64,000 bases of DNA. It comes from an uncultured Pelagibacteraceae bacterium. GTDB lineage: Bacteria > Pseudomonadota > Alphaproteobacteria > Pelagibacterales > Pelagibacteraceae. A model generated the notes under the pieces. That model searched no databases and was not told where the DNA came from. It saw nothing but the letters and a program-made list of their open reading frames with translations. Shown here piece by piece: positions 36,321 through 45,051 of the stretch (position 1 is the stretch's first letter; every line of letters begins with the position of its first letter). The translations under genes and the position numbers were made by a program. The stretch lies in assembly GCA_902524235.1 (NCBI GenBank), contig CABZCF010000002.1:62001-126000 (forward strand), in the 5' to 3' direction.

Positions 36321-38429
36321 TTATTCCCAAAGAAACTTATTTTTGTATTTTAAATTAAATGTTTTTTGAATTATAAAATTTGCTACATTTTTTGAATTAA
36401 AATATTTCAAGTATTTATTCTTACCATTTTTTGCAATTTTAATTCTAAGTTTATCATTTTCATTATATAAAAGTATTTTTTTACTTAAATCTTTTATAGA
36501 TTTGTAAAATACCACTTCATTATTATTAAAAAATTTGTTTAGCTTTGTTCTTTTATCAATAAATGTCATTAGTCCATTCCCAATTAATTGAGTTATTCTA
36601 TCGCTCGAATAATATTTTATAGACGGTCCTTGACTTAAATTAATTCCCATTTTTGAATTTAACAAAGCATTTTTAAAATTATCTGCCCATACAGGTTGCT
36701 TATTTTTATACCCATAAAAATCATATTTAATATTAGGAGTAATCTTAATTAATTTATCTAAAAACTGTTCTCTTTTGTCTACTTTACCTTTTTTAAGTAT
36801 ACCTCGATGAACCCCGTGCGACATTGCAAAAAAAACATCGCTTTTTGGATTTTTGTTATTATAAACTTCAAGATTTTCAAACGATTGGTCAGCTGGATTT
36901 GGAATATAAAAAATTTTGTTATTTTTCGGAAATTTTAGAATATCTGGGGATGTTGTACAGAAACTACAATCAACAAAATCAATTTTATCTAAAAATCTCT
37001 TTTTATTACTTTTCCAATCATTATCCATTCTGTCTAAAAACCATTGAGCAATTTTGATATGTGGATATGTTTCTCTTATAAATTTTAAAGTTTCTTTTTT
37101 AATTAAATCTGCGTGACCTAAAACTATAAGATCAGGTAAATAATTAGATATTACTTCTAATAACTTTTTATTTAATGTTTTAGATCCATCAAAGTCTTTA
37201 ATTGATCTATAATAACTTACTATATCTCTGTCACTTAATGTTAGCACACTGTGATTTAATCTCACAAAACCATTATTAATTCTTCTTCCAGTGTTATAAA
37301 ACAATCTACCATTATGTCTTTCATTAAAATTTGTAATATGAAGAATTTTAAACTTTTTTTTCGTTTTTACACTTTTAATTCTGCTTTGAATTAGTAAAGA
37401 CCTGTAAGAATCAATTTGTTTACATACAAATTTGTTCGTTAAATAAAAATTTGCTAATGAACTTTTTTGTAATTTTAATCTTTTTTTATCGTTTTCAATC
37501 AAAGTGGTTAATGCTTTGTAAAGAGCCTTATGATTAAGTTTTTTAAGTATAATTGCATTTGTTACAGTCTCAGGCAAACCTCCACGATCACTTATTACTA
37601 CAGCACACCCCCTACTCGATGCTTCTAAGCTTGTTCGTCCAAAAGGCTCTTGCCATCTAGAACATACAACAGTAATACTTGATTTCTTAAAATTATTTAA
37701 AACGATTTCATGCTGTTTAAACCCCATTAATTTTAAATTTTTATGTTTATAAAAAAGTTTCTCACGAGGCTCGTCTCCGAAAACATTGGATTTCCAGTCA
37801 GGATATTTGTCTAGAATTTTTACTATTGCTTCCCCAAATATATCATACCCTTTTGCTCTATTGAGCTTACCCACAAATGTTATTAATTTATCTTTTTTTT
37901 TTAAATTTATACTTACTTTGTTTGTGGATTGATAAATAACTAATAATTTTTTTGACTTAAAATAAATTTTATTCATTCCAGTTAAAAATCTTTTTTTTGA
38001 CCATTCACTGTTGAAAACAATTCTTTCAACTTTAGACAATAGATTTAATCTATCACTTATTTTTTTTGATCCATTCATTTCAAGTGGATCATTATGAAAG
38101 TAAAGTATTAATTTTGATTTAACATTATTAAAAATTGTATTAATATATGAGGGTCTATTATGTACTTCAATTATATCTGAATTTTTTTTTCTTTCCTCCC
38201 TTAAGAAATTATCAACATATATTTTGCTTGTGCTTTGAAATAATTCTTTATTAAATGGTAAATTAATATAATTATTTAACAATTTTTTTTTATAATTTGT
38301 ACTGCCATATATAAAGATTTTATTTTTAAATTTACTCGCAATAGTTATATCTTTTACATAAATCGAAACTGCGCCTGGATAATCAGGTGAAAAGTTTTCT
38401 TTATATGGCAACAATATAGAAATTTTCAA
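36321..38429 (-). CDS. Double glycosyltransferase: GT4-type N-half fused to a second GT-B C-half
   Basis: The 702-residue protein joins two GT-B units. Residues about 1-350 are GT4-like: PDYPGAVSIYVKDI, IIEVHNRPSYI, FVGKLNRAKGYDIFGEAI and EPFGRTSLEASSRGCAVV with ISDRGGLPE (donor-binding E(x7)E region). Residues about 365-700 look like the CgeB-type family, with PDLIVLGHAD, QWFLDRMDNDW, INLSQGPSIKYYSSDRI and IGNGLMTFIDKRTKL. The start is TTG at 38429; no ATG is near, and AAGGA lies 5 nt upstream, so TTG initiation is well supported. It may add two sugars in sequence. Confidence 0.85.
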   Translation of the reverse strand: MKISILLPYKENFSPDYPGAVSIYVKDITIASKFKNKIFIYGSTNYKKKLLNNYINLPFNKELFQSTSKIYVDNFLREERKKNSDIIEVHNRPSYINTIFNNVKSKLILYFHNDPLEMNGSKKISDRLNLLSKVERIVFNSEWSKKRFLTGMNKIYFKSKKLLVIYQSTNKVSINLKKKDKLITFVGKLNRAKGYDIFGEAIVKILDKYPDWKSNVFGDEPREKLFYKHKNLKLMGFKQHEIVLNNFKKSSITVVCSRWQEPFGRTSLEASSRGCAVVISDRGGLPETVTNAIILKKLNHKALYKALTTLIENDKKRLKLQKSSLANFYLTNKFVCKQIDSYRSLLIQSRIKSVKTKKKFKILHITNFNERHNGRLFYNTGRRINNGFVRLNHSVLTLSDRDIVSYYRSIKDFDGSKTLNKKLLEVISNYLPDLIVLGHADLIKKETLKFIRETYPHIKIAQWFLDRMDNDWKSNKKRFLDKIDFVDCSFCTTSPDILKFPKNNKIFYIPNPADQSFENLEVYNNKNPKSDVFFAMSHGVHRGILKKGKVDKREQFLDKLIKITPNIKYDFYGYKNKQPVWADNFKNALLNSKMGINLSQGPSIKYYSSDRITQLIGNGLMTFIDKRTKLNKFFNNNEVVFYKSIKDLSKKILLYNENDKLRIKIAKNGKNKYLKYFNSKNVANFIIQKTFNLKYKNKFLWE

Positions 38430-38430
38430 T

Positions 38431-38676
38431 TTAGTCCTTTTTTAAAATTTTTCTTAATTTACTATTTTTTTTTAGTTTATATTCTTCTCTCATAGCATCT
38501 TTTTTAGATTTATAAGATTTGAAATATTTTAATTTCCAAATCCTTCCTTTAGTAAATTTAGCACCTTTTGAACTATTATGTAATTTTATCCTTTTTTTAA
38601 TATCATTAGTGTATCCAACATATGAAATTGTTCTTTTTTTGTCTTTAGATAAAATTAAATAAACATAAAATGTCAT
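38431..38676 (-). CDS. GIY-YIG domain protein (UPF0213/YhbQ type)
   Basis: The 81-residue single-domain protein has the GIY-YIG pattern (FYVYLILSKD, ISYVGYTNDIKKRIKLHN), KGAKFTKGRIWKLKYF and the Glu in MREEYKLKK. Stand-alone members are putative nucleases with uncertain role, some acting on single-stranded DNA. Its ATG is 2 nt after the encoded CCA of tRNA-Glu on the same strand, so any shared transcript would become almost leaderless after tRNA processing. It ends one base before the TTG start of the double glycosyltransferase. Confidence 0.85.
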   Translation of the reverse strand: MTFYVYLILSKDKKRTISYVGYTNDIKKRIKLHNSSKGAKFTKGRIWKLKYFKSYKSKKDAMREEYKLKKNSKLRKILKKD

Positions 38677-38678
38677 TG

Positions 38679-38753
38679 TGGCGGTCCCTAGGGGAATCGA
38701 ACCCCTCTTTCATGGATGAAAACCATGTGTCCTAACCGATAGACGAAGGGACC
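38679..38753 (-). tRNA. tRNA-Glu (anticodon TTC)
   Basis: A 75-nt cloverleaf on the minus strand with encoded CCA. Acceptor GGTCCCT pairs with AGGGACC; the anticodon loop is TTTTCAT with TTC; the T arm is GGGGTTCGATTCCCC. It sits at the right border of the glycosyltransferase block. Confidence 0.97.
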
Positions 38754-38788
38754 AAAATTGCATCTTTTATTGTATAAATTATTAATAA

Positions 38789-39733
38789 TCAAGAGCAAGG
38801 TAATTTATTTATTATAATATTATTTGATAAATTCTTATGCGTCACTAAAGTTTCTGTGTAGTATGTATTATCTTTAATTTTTACACCTTTAACTAAGTCA
38901 CCATCCGTAATACCAGTAGCACAAAAAATACTATCTCCTTTAATGATTTCATTTATTTGATATTTTTTGTTAAGATCTGTGATACCCATTTTCTTTGCCC
39001 GAGTTATATCTTGATCAGTTTTAAATAAAAATCTTCCTTGAAAATGACAATTATAAGAGTCTAAGGCACATGCTGCCAAAACACCTTCAGGACCACCTCC
39101 TATGCCTAAGAAAATATCAACATTATATTTTTTATTTGTAACTAATAATGCTCCAGATATGTCGCCATCTGAAATAAATTTAATATTTACTTTTAGTCTT
39201 CTTAACTCATCTACAATTTTTTTATGTCTCGGTCTTTGCAATAAACATGCTGTAAGACTAGAAATTTTTGTGTTTTTAATTTCTGCCAAATTATTTAAAT
39301 TTTTTTCTATCGTATTGTCTAAATCTATTGCTTCTTTTGGAATTTCGTTACCAACAGCAATTTTCTCCATATATGTTTCAGGGGCATTGAACAAATTACC
39401 CCTATTAGCAACTGCTAATACTGATAAACCACCAGGCAAATTATTAGCCACAAAATTTGTTCCCTCAACTGGATCCACAGCTATATCCAAACTAGGGCCA
39501 TTGCTGGTTCCTAATTTTTCACCTGTGTAAAGCATTGGAGCATTATCCAATTCACCCTCTCCTATTACAATTTTTGCTGCAATATTTAATTTATTTATTT
39601 CGCTCCTCATTACATCAACTGCAGCTTTATCAGCTGCTATCTTATTTTTTTTTCCAATATATTTATATGTTGCTATTGCGGCTAAGGATGTAACATTTAT
39701 GAATTTATTAATTATATTTTTGTTTAAAGACAT
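38789..39733 (-). CDS. glpX: Class II fructose-1,6-bisphosphatase
   Basis: The 314-residue GlpX-type enzyme hydrolyses fructose-1,6-bisphosphate in gluconeogenesis. The metal and substrate motifs are present: VIGEGELDNAPMLYTGE, DIAVDPVEGTNFVANN, GDISGALLVTN and FLGIGGGPEGVLAACAL. Length is normal. It is preceded closely by the SbmA-like gene on the same strand (3 bp), so they may form one transcript. In many alphaproteobacteria glpX is next to hom, which here lies 5 kb away. Confidence 0.94.
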   Translation of the reverse strand: MSLNKNIINKFINVTSLAAIATYKYIGKKNKIAADKAAVDVMRSEINKLNIAAKIVIGEGELDNAPMLYTGEKLGTSNGPSLDIAVDPVEGTNFVANNLPGGLSVLAVANRGNLFNAPETYMEKIAVGNEIPKEAIDLDNTIEKNLNNLAEIKNTKISSLTACLLQRPRHKKIVDELRRLKVNIKFISDGDISGALLVTNKKYNVDIFLGIGGGPEGVLAACALDSYNCHFQGRFLFKTDQDITRAKKMGITDLNKKYQINEIIKGDSIFCATGITDGDLVKGVKIKDNTYYTETLVTHKNLSNNIIINKLPCS

Positions 39734-39736
39734 ATA

Positions 39737-40732
39737 TTAATCCGCGGTTTTCCTCTCATGCTTAATTAACTCTAATTTAGCCTCGAATTCTCTTAACCTT
39801 TTATAAACACTAGCAAGCTCAATGATAGTAGGCCATGCTTTTAGTATATACTGCATAGATCCCTCAACTTTACTAAATGCTCTAATAATTTGTTGCATAA
39901 CTCCTAAAGTTACAACACCTGCAACTATAGCTGGAGCTAAAAATACATATGCTGATAAAACATTAGCCTGTAAATATGCAATTCTTCCAATATTAAAATA
40001 TAGATATCTTATATAACTCAAAAAATGAATTTTTCGAACATCATCAAATAATTCATCTATTCTCTTTGGTCTTATATTTCCATCATCTTCTGCAATGACT
40101 AATATTTTTCGATAAGCCGCCTCTTGTTTTTGCAAATCGTATTCAACACCAACCAATCTTAAAATAATACCTAAGCCAACTAAAAAAAGTGTACCTCCAA
40201 TAGACCAAATTAGGGCTCCAGTAATTAAACCATATTCCCAATCTCCAAAAAAGAAAATGGGTATACCAATACTGAGACCAAATAAAATTGGTGTAAATTC
40301 TATTAACAACATAACAGCTTCTATTAAACTTGTGCCGAGTGTTTCCATTATTCTAGAGAATTTAATTGTATCCTCTTGAACTCTTTGAGATGCACCTTCT
40401 ATTTTTCTAGCCCTATCGTAAACACTATGGTACCATTCAACCATTGCTGTTCTCCATCGAAATAGATAATGTGATGTGAAAAATCCAACTACTACAGCAA
40501 CTCCAACATAAATAGCCGCTAATGTAATAAAAGAAAATAAACTTGCCCAATACTCTTCAATAGTAATTGAATTTGGAGCGCTTAAAGCTTTCTGTATCAT
40601 GTCGTAAAATTGACCAAACCAATTATTTATTTTAACGTCAATTTGAACTTGAAACCATAATGAGAAAAGAATAACAAAACTTCCTGCCCACGACCAATAT
40701 AACCATTTACCTTGTGTAAAAAATCTAAACAT
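39737..40732 (-). CDS. SbmA/BacA-like peptide transporter, N-terminally short
   Basis: The 331-residue membrane protein matches SbmA/BacA along its length: VKINNWFGQFYDMIQKAL, SHYLFRWRTAMVEWYH, IEGASQRVQEDTIKFSRI, EAAYRKILVIAEDD and LYFNIGRIAYLQANV. SbmA/BacA proteins are proton-driven importers of peptides and related compounds. Compared with E. coli SbmA (406 residues) it lacks about 75 N-terminal residues, roughly the first one or two membrane helices. The family varies in this respect, so it may still work. It overlaps nothing and follows the NDUFS4-like gene by 3 bp. Confidence 0.88.
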   Translation of the reverse strand: MFRFFTQGKWLYWSWAGSFVILFSLWFQVQIDVKINNWFGQFYDMIQKALSAPNSITIEEYWASLFSFITLAAIYVGVAVVVGFFTSHYLFRWRTAMVEWYHSVYDRARKIEGASQRVQEDTIKFSRIMETLGTSLIEAVMLLIEFTPILFGLSIGIPIFFFGDWEYGLITGALIWSIGGTLFLVGLGIILRLVGVEYDLQKQEAAYRKILVIAEDDGNIRPKRIDELFDDVRKIHFLSYIRYLYFNIGRIAYLQANVLSAYVFLAPAIVAGVVTLGVMQQIIRAFSKVEGSMQYILKAWPTIIELASVYKRLREFEAKLELIKHERKTAD

Positions 40733-40735
40733 TTG

Positions 40736-41017
40736 CTATTTTAAAAAATTATCAGTATAAGATTTTTTAATAACTGTTCTTTTTTTGGGTTCAATAACCT
40801 CATAATCAATTTTATTTTTTTTAGCGTATTCTATTGCTAAATCTTTTGATGAAAATTCTAAATTTATTTCCGAATATGTGTCGTCTGAACTTTCCCAACC
40901 CATTAAAGGATTTATAGATGTATCATTTGTTATAAATTCAAGTACCCATTTATCAAATTTTTTTAGACCTGATTGCATTGCTGTTTTTGAGGGTTTATAT
41001 ATTTTTGCTTTTTTCAT
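40736..41017 (-). CDS. NDUFS4-like accessory subunit of NADH dehydrogenase (complex I)
   Basis: The ~93-residue protein contains KIYKPSKTAMQSGLKKFDKW, NPLMGWESSDDTYSEINLEF and KDLAIEYAKKNKIDYEVIEP, the ETC complex I NDUFS4 pattern found as a 18-kDa-type accessory subunit in alphaproteobacteria and mitochondria. I choose the ATG at 41017, because upstream codons in this frame lie in tRNA-Pro. The start is 7 nt after the CCA of the tRNA on the same strand. Confidence 0.88.
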   Translation of the reverse strand: MKKAKIYKPSKTAMQSGLKKFDKWVLEFITNDTSINPLMGWESSDDTYSEINLEFSSKDLAIEYAKKNKIDYEVIEPKKRTVIKKSYTDNFLK

Positions 41018-41024
41018 AATTAAG

Positions 41025-41101
<77 letters not shown>

Positions 41102-41194
41102 AGCAAATAACTAATACATCAGTTATACTTAATTTCAATGCATAATCAGTCGCAAAAACAACGTAATTTTTAAAGAATCTGTTATAAACACCTC

Positions 41195-41656
41195 ATGGAA
41201 ATTCAGTGTCCAAAATGTAATAGATCATTTAAAATTGACAAGTCACTCATACCCGAAAAAGGAAGATTGCTCCAATGTGGGACATGTAGTCATAAGTGGT
41301 TCTTTAAAAATATAATACATGAAACTAAAACTAAAAATAAAACTGTAAATATAAATGAAGAAAATATTTTAAAAAAACCTGAAACTAAAAAAATACAAAA
41401 TCCTAAAATAAATATTAATGAGAAAGAATATAATAAAATAGATATTCAAAATGATGTTCTAAAAAAAAAAGTTAATAAAATCAATTATATCAAATACTTT
41501 TTTGTTGTAATAATATCTATAATTGCATTAATATTAGTATTAGACACTTTCAAAAGTGTTTTGATAAAAGTATTTCCAAATATTAAAATCTTATTGAATA
41601 ATTTATATGAAACATTAAAAGATATATCTTTATTTTTTAATGATTTATTAACTTAA
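41195..41656 (+). CDS. Zinc-ribbon (MJ0042-type) single-pass membrane protein
   Basis: The 153-residue protein opens with MEIQCPKCNRSFKID and LLQCGTCSHKWFF, two CxxC pairs forming an MJ0042-type zinc ribbon. A Lys/Asn-rich linker (about 40-95) follows, then one membrane helix (about 100-120, YFFVVIISIIALILVLDTF) and a short tail. Such proteins are common in alphaproteobacteria, and their role is unknown; a sensory or regulatory function has been suggested from the layout. It ends 1 bp before nhaA. Confidence 0.85.
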   Translation: MEIQCPKCNRSFKIDKSLIPEKGRLLQCGTCSHKWFFKNIIHETKTKNKTVNINEENILKKPETKKIQNPKININEKEYNKIDIQNDVLKKKVNKINYIKYFFVVIISIIALILVLDTFKSVLIKVFPNIKILLNNLYETLKDISLFFNDLLT

Positions 41657-41657
41657 A

Positions 41658-42833
41658 ATGATTAATTATATTTCATCACCGTTTAAATGGTTTTTTAAAC
41701 TTGAGGCAGCAAGTGGAATACTTTTATTAATAAGTGCAATTGCTGCTTTAATTGTAAGCAATTCTGAGCTTTCTATATATTATTTTGAAACTTTAAATAA
41801 ATATTTATTTATAGGTATAAATAATTTTGGATTAAAATTAAGTGTATTACATTGGATTAATGATGCATTAATGGCGATATTTTTCTTTTTTGTAACATTA
41901 GAAATAAAAAGAGAATTTTTACAAGGTGAGCTTTCATCTTTGAAACAGGCAATGTTGCCAATTATAGGTGCTGTTGGAGGCATGTTAATTCCTGCACTAA
42001 TATATATTTATATAAATATAGGTAATCCAAATACTTTAAACGGATGGGCTATTCCATCAGCAACAGATATTGCATTTTCAATAGGTATACTATCATTGCT
42101 TGGATCACGAGTACCTATATCATTAAAAGTATTTTTAACTGCGTTAGCTATTATAGATGATTTAGGTGCAATTGTTATCATCGCATTTTTTTATACTGGT
42201 GATTTGAATATTCAATATTTATTGTTAATGTTAGTAACATTCATACTTTTGTTGGTGCTTAATAAATTTTCGATTAAGAAATTTACACCATATCTTATTT
42301 TAGGATTATTTCTTTGGTTTTTCACTCATGAGTCTGGAATTCACGCAACAATTGCAGGAGTACTACTTGCATCCGTTATCCCACATAGAAAAAAGGATCA
42401 TGATTTTTCTTTGTTAATAAAAATAGAACATGCAATTAGTCCATATGTGGCTTATATGATAATGCCCCTTTTTGCTTTTGCAAACGCTGGAGTTTCATTA
42501 GAAGGATTAAGTTTATCATCATTAATGTTACCAGTTCCATTAGGAATATTATTAGGATTATTTGTAGGTAAACAGTTAGGTGTGTTTGTTTTTTCATATG
42601 CTTCAATTAAATTTGGACTAGCAACCCTACCAACTAATTCTAATTGGGTAAGTTTTTATGCAGTAGGTGTTTTGACAGGGATTGGTTTTACTATGAGTTT
42701 ATTTGTTGGAAATTTAGCATTTGCCAATAATTTGGAATATATGGATGGTGTTAAAATTGGAGTATTAAGTGGGTCATTATTATCAACTGTAGTAGGATTT
42801 GTTTTGCTGTATTTATCATCAAAAAAAAAATAA
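41658..42833 (+). CDS. nhaA: Na+/H+ antiporter NhaA
   Basis: The 391-residue antiporter has about 12 membrane helices and the key motif AIIDDLGAIVIIAFFYT, which carries the two adjacent Asp residues of the transport site, plus WAIPSATDIAFSIGILSLLG and GIHATIAGVLLASVIPHR. It expels sodium in exchange for protons at the inner membrane, in keeping with a marine habitat. It is immediately downstream of the zinc-ribbon protein gene and abuts the glutathione peroxidase gene without a gap. Confidence 0.95.
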   Translation: MINYISSPFKWFFKLEAASGILLLISAIAALIVSNSELSIYYFETLNKYLFIGINNFGLKLSVLHWINDALMAIFFFFVTLEIKREFLQGELSSLKQAMLPIIGAVGGMLIPALIYIYINIGNPNTLNGWAIPSATDIAFSIGILSLLGSRVPISLKVFLTALAIIDDLGAIVIIAFFYTGDLNIQYLLLMLVTFILLLVLNKFSIKKFTPYLILGLFLWFFTHESGIHATIAGVLLASVIPHRKKDHDFSLLIKIEHAISPYVAYMIMPLFAFANAGVSLEGLSLSSLMLPVPLGILLGLFVGKQLGVFVFSYASIKFGLATLPTNSNWVSFYAVGVLTGIGFTMSLFVGNLAFANNLEYMDGVKIGVLSGSLLSTVVGFVLLYLSSKKK

Positions 42834-43385
42834 ATGTTTAACACAAACTGCAAAATATTATTTATTATTCTTATGATTTTTTTTTCATCTAGTGCCAATT
42901 CAAAGTACGAAAAAGTATTTTATGACTTTAGTATAAAATCAATTAGCGGTGACACGATAAATTTAAGCAAATATAGAAATAATGCCATTTTATTAGTTAA
43001 TGTAGCAAGTTACTGTGGATTTACTAATCAATATACTGGTCTTCAAGAGTTATGGGATGAGTATAAAGAACAGAATTTTGTTATATTAGGTGTTCCATCG
43101 AATTCTTTTAATCAGGAAAAAGATAATGAGAATGAGATTAAAAAATTTTGTGATGTAAATTTTAATATAACTTTTCCAATGACCTCTATTTATAATGTTA
43201 AAGGCGACAATGCGCATGAAATTTATAAGTGGGCTAAAGAAAATCATGGTAAATCTGCTATTCCTAAATGGAACTTTTATAAAATATTAATTAATAAAGA
43301 GGGAAAAATTGAAGAAACATACTCGTCGTTTACAAAACCTAGCTCAAATAAATTGAGAAGTAAAATTAATACTTTAATTAAATAA
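42834..43385 (+). CDS. Exported glutathione-peroxidase family thiol peroxidase
   Basis: The 183-residue thioredoxin-fold peroxidase has an N-terminal signal segment (about 7-23, KILFIILMIFFSSSANS), then the peroxidatic Cys in VASYCGFTNQYTGLQELW, GVPSNSFNQEKD (Gln) and IPKWNFYKILI (Trp-Asn). A Cys is used rather than selenocysteine. Members in bacteria reduce lipid and alkyl hydroperoxides, usually with thioredoxin. The signal suggests a periplasmic enzyme. Its 3' end overlaps the convergent MBL-fold gene by 12 bp. Confidence 0.9.
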   Translation: MFNTNCKILFIILMIFFSSSANSKYEKVFYDFSIKSISGDTINLSKYRNNAILLVNVASYCGFTNQYTGLQELWDEYKEQNFVILGVPSNSFNQEKDNENEIKKFCDVNFNITFPMTSIYNVKGDNAHEIYKWAKENHGKSAIPKWNFYKILINKEGKIEETYSSFTKPSSNKLRSKINTLIK

Positions 43386-44150
43386 TATTTTCATCCCGTC
43401 ATAGGCTGGAATAATATTTTTTGGTAAATTTTTTTTTAATTTTGAGTAATCAACACTACTATGTAAATTTGTTAAAATTGTTTTTTTTGGTTTTATAATT
43501 TTAACTAAATTTAACACTCCCTCCAAATTGTAATGTGATGGGTGATATTCATATCTTAAACAATCAATAATAAAAAAATCAAGTTTATGTAGCTTTTTTA
43601 AGTCTTTGTCGTAAATTTTACTTACATCACTTCCATAGAATATTTTTTTATTTATTAAATAACTAGCAGCTTTTATATAACCATGTTGTGTCATTATTGG
43701 TTCAATTAATAGTTTTTTTTTTTTCGATTTAAAAGATATTTTTTTTTTTAATAAATTCATTTTTAATATTGCCGGATAGCCTGGTTTACTTTTAAAACAA
43801 TAACCAAAGGATGACATTAGATGTTTTTTTGTTAATCTATCTGCATAAACATTTAATCTTTTTCTATACTTAATATAGAAAGCCCTAAGATCATTTATCC
43901 CATGTGTTTGATCAGCATGAGCGTGTGTGTATAAAACACAATCTAAATCTTTAATATTGTTTCTTAACAGTTGGGACCTTAGATCGGGGGATGTATCAAT
44001 TAAAATACTAATTTCATTAAATTTTATATGTGCACAACATCTTGACCTATAATTTTTTTGATCTTTAGGATTACACTTGCCAAAATTACCATCTATTCTT
44101 GGAACACCTAGTGAACTTCCTGATCCTAATATTGTAAATTTTTTGGTCAT
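43374..44150 (-). CDS. MBL-fold metallo-hydrolase (PhnP-like)
   Basis: The 258-residue protein has the metallo-beta-lactamase fold: GSGSSLGVPRI, LIDTSPDLRSQLL, YTHAHADQTHGINDLRAF (HxHxDH-type ligands), YGSDVSKIY and LTNLHSSVDY. Relatives include PhnP phosphodiesterases and other cyclic-phosphate hydrolases. In many alphaproteobacteria this gene follows tatD; here it is separate. It overlaps the AEC transporter gene by one base upstream. The exact substrate is not evident. Confidence 0.87.
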   Translation of the reverse strand: MTKKFTILGSGSSLGVPRIDGNFGKCNPKDQKNYRSRCCAHIKFNEISILIDTSPDLRSQLLRNNIKDLDCVLYTHAHADQTHGINDLRAFYIKYRKRLNVYADRLTKKHLMSSFGYCFKSKPGYPAILKMNLLKKKISFKSKKKKLLIEPIMTQHGYIKAASYLINKKIFYGSDVSKIYDKDLKKLHKLDFFIIDCLRYEYHPSHYNLEGVLNLVKIIKPKKTILTNLHSSVDYSKLKKNLPKNIIPAYDGMKILFN

Positions 44151-45049
44151 TAAACGAAATATTTTAAAGCTAAAAATACTACTATTGGTACAGTAATAAT
44201 AGATAATACTGTACTAACTACAATCATACTGGCAATATTATCCACTATCTTTTTTGGTGAATATATGGATCCAACTAAGTAATTTAAAATTGCACTTGGC
44301 ATAGAACACTGAATTAATAAAACCCCTGCAGCCACACCTTCCAAATTAAAAAATTTAATAATACCAAAACCAATTAAAGGGCCAATTAAAACTCTTGCAA
44401 CAGAGGAAATAAAAGCTTTATTAAATGAAAATACTTTAAGTCTAGTCAAAGCAATGCCAAGAGACATCAAAATTAAAAATATTGTGGCATATGTTAATAA
44501 CATAGTTGTATTAATAATAAAATTTGGAACGTCAATTTTAAAATAAATAAATATAACTGAAATTATAACCGAATAAAAAGCAGGACTTTTTATAATAACT
44601 TCTAAAGTAAATTTTTTACTTGCTAAAAATACCCCTAATGTAAAGTGAAATAAAATTATTATTGAAGCAATTGATCCAGCTATACCAAGACCTTGAGTGC
44701 CATATGCGAATAAACATATTGGCAATCCTATATTACCAGTATTAGGTAATATAAATGGTGGAAGTTCCATTATTATATCTTTTCTTAAAAATTTTAAAAA
44801 AATTATACCTACAATCGCAAATCCAATAATAGCTAAAAAATAGTATAAAAAATAACTTAAAAAAATTTTAAATGTAAGACCAGTCGTTGTAACTGAATAA
44901 AAAACAATTGCAGGGGAACCTATATTGGCGCCAAAATTAGCTATAAATGTAGTGTCTAATTTTGGGTTTCTTTTTCCAAGAAAGTATCCTATGCCTACAA
45001 CAAAAAAAACCGGGAATAAAACTTCAAAAAGTTTGAAATATATTTCCAT
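44150..45049 (-). CDS. AEC (auxin efflux carrier) family permease
   Basis: The 299-residue protein has ten predicted membrane helices with the AEC features FFVVGIGYFLGKRNP, FILPNTGNIGLPICLFAYG, LLIQCSMPSAILNYLVG and TIVVSTVLSIITVPI-like end (VVSTVLSIITVPIVV). Bacterial members transport small carboxylates such as malate or malonate; the substrate here is unknown. It lies between hom and the MBL hydrolase on one strand with almost no spacing. Confidence 0.87.
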   Translation of the reverse strand: MEIYFKLFEVLFPVFFVVGIGYFLGKRNPKLDTTFIANFGANIGSPAIVFYSVTTTGLTFKIFLSYFLYYFLAIIGFAIVGIIFLKFLRKDIIMELPPFILPNTGNIGLPICLFAYGTQGLGIAGSIASIIILFHFTLGVFLASKKFTLEVIIKSPAFYSVIISVIFIYFKIDVPNFIINTTMLLTYATIFLILMSLGIALTRLKVFSFNKAFISSVARVLIGPLIGFGIIKFFNLEGVAAGVLLIQCSMPSAILNYLVGSIYSPKKIVDNIASMIVVSTVLSIITVPIVVFLALKYFV

Positions 45050-45051
45050 AT

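Larger units (their letters stand above)
33216..38753. mobile_element. Probable integrase-associated glycosyltransferase island at tRNA-Glu
   Basis: The block holds a tyrosine recombinase, three glycosyltransferase genes and a GIY-YIG protein directly abutting the 3' end of tRNA-Glu, the classic attachment point for such recombinases. The left border is uncertain. A short stretch at 33216-33234 (CCCTAGG, then GAACC and CTC) resembles the tRNA-Glu 3' half imperfectly and might be an old attachment remnant. No clean direct repeat of the tRNA end was found. The island reading is inference. Confidence 0.4.
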
